Positions 6,047-7,501 of a DNA stretch of 7,501 nucleotides are shown here, piece after piece. The stretch covers positions 1 through 7,501 of the forward strand of contig JAJYWM010000002.1 in the NCBI GenBank assembly GCA_021791455.1, given 5' to 3'. The position numbers and the translations under genes are program-made. The stretch is from a bacterium (lineage in GTDB: Bacteria > Chloroflexota > Dormibacteria > UBA8260 > Bog-877). The notes under the pieces were generated by a model. The model did no database searches. It saw nothing but the letters and a program-made list of their open reading frames with translations, and was not told the DNA's origin. The number at the start of each line of letters is the position of its first letter. Positions within the stretch are counted from its first letter, which is position 1.

Positions 6047-7139
6047 GACCGTCCTCCCCTCCCTTGGAAACCCAGCAATCTCGCAGCAGCTCCACCAACC
6101 CGGGCACGAACGCGTCGCGCCAGGCAGTCCAATTGTGACCATCCCGCAGCCGCAGCAGGCGCGCTCGATAGCCTAGGCGCTGCAGGCTTGCCGCCATCGC
6201 TGAGTTGGCCAGCAGGGTCTCCTCGACCAGACCGCATGTGAGCGTCACGGGGATAGGGGCCGCCGCCACCCTTGCCCGGTGCACGACCTCGGTGAAGGCG
6301 CAAATCCTCTCCATGTGCTCGAAGCTCAGGGGTTCGGCGAAGTAACCGTGGTTGAACACGCTCGCGGACTGCAGGAACAACCCCCCCCAGAGCTCGGGGG
6401 AACTCCAATGCGAGTGCAGTAGGGCGAGCCCGCCCAGGCTCGCACCCATGCTGACCATGCCCCCCGGCTGGGACCGGATCGGGAACCGCCGGCAGAGCTC
6501 GGGAAGAACATCCTCCTGCAAAGCCTCCACGAATCTGGCCGACGCCGAGTAGTCCTGGTCTCGCCGGATGGGGTGCAGGAGAGCGGCGCGGAAGTGGGGC
6601 AGTCTCCCGTCGGCGACGGTCGCGTCGAGCAGCTGGGTGAGGGATGAATAGAGGTCGTACTCCAAGCCATCAAGCGCCACCAAGAGGGGTAGGGGCCGGT
6701 CGTCTTTCGAGCCCGCGGCGCTCCACACCCTGACGTGCATCGCCCCAACAAGCGCCGGGCATGGGATTTCCAGGTCGTCGGTCGTGCCTCTGGGGAAGGG
6801 CGCTACCCTGGTCCAGGCAGGCGCTCTGTACTGGGGGAACTCCACCACCGACTTCTCACCAAACGGGCCCGCCGCGCGCTTGGGATTCCAGGCGTCGAGC
6901 CCGAGCCCATAGCTGCCATCGCGGTGGCGAAACTGGAGCAGGTATTCCATCCGGTCCACTGGGGGCCGGGGCAGCACCAGCTCGAACCGGCCTTCCCTGC
7001 GCACGAGGGGAATGGGGCTGCGGGGCCAGGCGACCTCCTGATAGAGGCTCAATTCGGTCACATCGGCTCCCAGGTCCGGAACACGGAAGGTCACCTGCTC
7101 GTCGCTGACCAGAGGCCCGAGTGGGCTTGTCTCCACCAT
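6036..7139 (-). CDS. Enterochelin-esterase-like (Fes-type) hydrolase
   Basis: A 367-residue alpha/beta hydrolase similar in layout to Fes and IroD, which hydrolyse the ester bonds of enterobactin; many relatives have other or unknown substrates. The N-terminal part (about 10-105) looks like the beta-sandwich that precedes the catalytic domain in this family, with LVLPRPPVDRMEYLLQFR near 54-71. The hydrolase domain starts near 130 and contains LLVALDG (152-158), the nucleophile elbow MGASLGGLALLH (231-242, Ser234) and the catalytic His335 in RDGHNWTAWRDAF. An acid in CGLVEE (Glu306 or Glu307) is likely. No signal peptide is seen, so it should act in the cytoplasm. I chose the ATG at 7137-7139, which leaves 5 bases after the transporter stop; the Shine-Dalgarno match is poor and GTG at codon 2 is an alternative. 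The open frame runs further upstream to 7442, but there it is antisense-like noise inside the transporter gene. Confidence 0.88.
   Translation of the reverse strand: MVETSPLGPLVSDEQVTFRVPDLGADVTELSLYQEVAWPRSPIPLVRREGRFELVLPRPPVDRMEYLLQFRHRDGSYGLGLDAWNPKRAAGPFGEKSVVEFPQYRAPAWTRVAPFPRGTTDDLEIPCPALVGAMHVRVWSAAGSKDDRPLPLLVALDGLEYDLYSSLTQLLDATVADGRLPHFRAALLHPIRRDQDYSASARFVEALQEDVLPELCRRFPIRSQPGGMVSMGASLGGLALLHSHWSSPELWGGLFLQSASVFNHGYFAEPLSFEHMERICAFTEVVHRARVAAAPIPVTLTCGLVEETLLANSAMAASLQRLGYRARLLRLRDGHNWTAWRDAFVPGLVELLRDCWVSKGGEDGHAS
6052..6059 (-). promoter_or_regulatory. Shine-Dalgarno site of the COG4947-like esterase
   Basis: Read on the minus strand this is GGGGAGGA, 5 bases before the ATG at 6046 and inside the end of the Fes-like gene. 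It rules out the longer upstream start and implies translational coupling. Confidence 0.65.
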
Positions 7140-7144
7140 CCAGG

Positions 7145-7501
7145 TCAGCTGTGGCCGGTCTGGTGGGAGATGGCTTCCGGGGGCGAGAAGGCTGCTTCCG
7201 CCCGAATTCGGCGGCTCAGCAGGGCTCGTGCCGCAACCATTGTGGCCGCCCCCAGCACCATCTCGCCGCAGGCCACGGTCCAGGCACCGGGATATCCCAG
7301 GTGCTCCACCAGGATCCCGAAGACTAGAGGGCCGACCACGCTTCCCAGGCGCCCGCCCGTCTGGGTGATGCCGCTGGCGCGAGCGGGGCTGCGGGGATGA
7401 GTTCTGACGACCGAGAAGTTGAACAGGCCGTTCCAGCCCCACCCGATCCCGAAGGCGACGACGGCCCCGGGGACGAAGACAGCCGACGCGTGGAGGGTCG
7501 C
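7145..7501 (-). CDS. MFS transporter, C-terminal part (cut by the window edge)
   Basis: The last 118 residues of a membrane transporter whose frame stays open to the window end. Translated from the edge it gives a hydrophobic helix VPGAVVAFGIGWGWNGLFNF, then RASGITQTGGRLGSVVGPLVFGILVEHLG, a loop, and a final helix (about TVACGEMVLGAATMVAARAL) ending in a charged, soluble tail. The sequence G-x-x-Q-x-x-x-x-x-G-x-x-x-GPLxFG is typical of the eleventh helix of major facilitator superfamily proteins, which move small molecules with a proton or ion gradient. It is the first visible gene of the minus-strand operon and stops 5 bases before the Fes-like start, which suggests that it carries the substrate or product of the hydrolases. 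Direction of transport and substrate cannot be told. Confidence 0.85.
   Translation of the reverse strand, partial: ATLHASAVFVPGAVVAFGIGWGWNGLFNFSVVRTHPRSPARASGITQTGGRLGSVVGPLVFGILVEHLGYPGAWTVACGEMVLGAATMVAARALLSRRIRAEAAFSPPEAISHQTGHS

Noticed and set aside
7140..7442. N-terminal extension of the Fes-like gene
   Set aside because: This part lies in another frame of the MFS transporter gene and shows no domain. The esterase fold starts just after 7139.

Overview
The window is GC-rich bacterial DNA, roughly two thirds G+C by eye. Genes are tightly packed, GTG starts are common, and the single tRNA has its CCA end encoded. This fits a high-GC bacterium such as an actinobacterium, chloroflexote or a relative. 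Nothing here fixes the phylum, and there is no transposase, integrase, phage gene or CRISPR array, so it looks like ordinary chromosome.

Left part (1-1754): a tRNA-Gly(CCC) behind a plausible TATACT -10 box, then about 440 bases without a convincing gene but with three clear inverted repeats. Next comes tag (DNA-3-methyladenine glycosylase I) on the minus strand. Divergent from it is a small membrane protein of 144 residues that carries the HExxH and N...DG signatures of M50 (site-2) metalloproteases in a bare three-helix core.

Centre (1755-5294): a three-gene plus-strand operon with a candidate sigma70-type promoter (TTGTCA - 17 bp - TATGGT), a leader hairpin and a strong Shine-Dalgarno site. 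It encodes a RimK-like ATP-grasp ligase, a second ATP-grasp of the circularly permuted / glutathionylspermidine-synthase-like type, and a YbdK-type (GCS2) carboxylate-amine ligase. Both junctions are 4-base GTGA overlaps, so the three proteins are probably made together.

Right part (5306-7501): a minus-strand operon that converges on the first with only 11 bases between stop codons. In transcription order it holds the C-terminal end of an MFS transporter (cut by the window edge), an enterochelin-esterase-like (Fes-type) alpha/beta hydrolase, and a compact esterase of the COG4947 kind.

Taken together, three ATP-dependent carboxylate-amine/thiol ligases, two serine hydrolases and a transporter suggest a pathway that builds, trims or hydrolyses, and moves a small peptide-like amide or ester. 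The family assignments rest on visible motifs. The joint pathway and its product are inference, and no precursor peptide or carrier protein is visible in the window.
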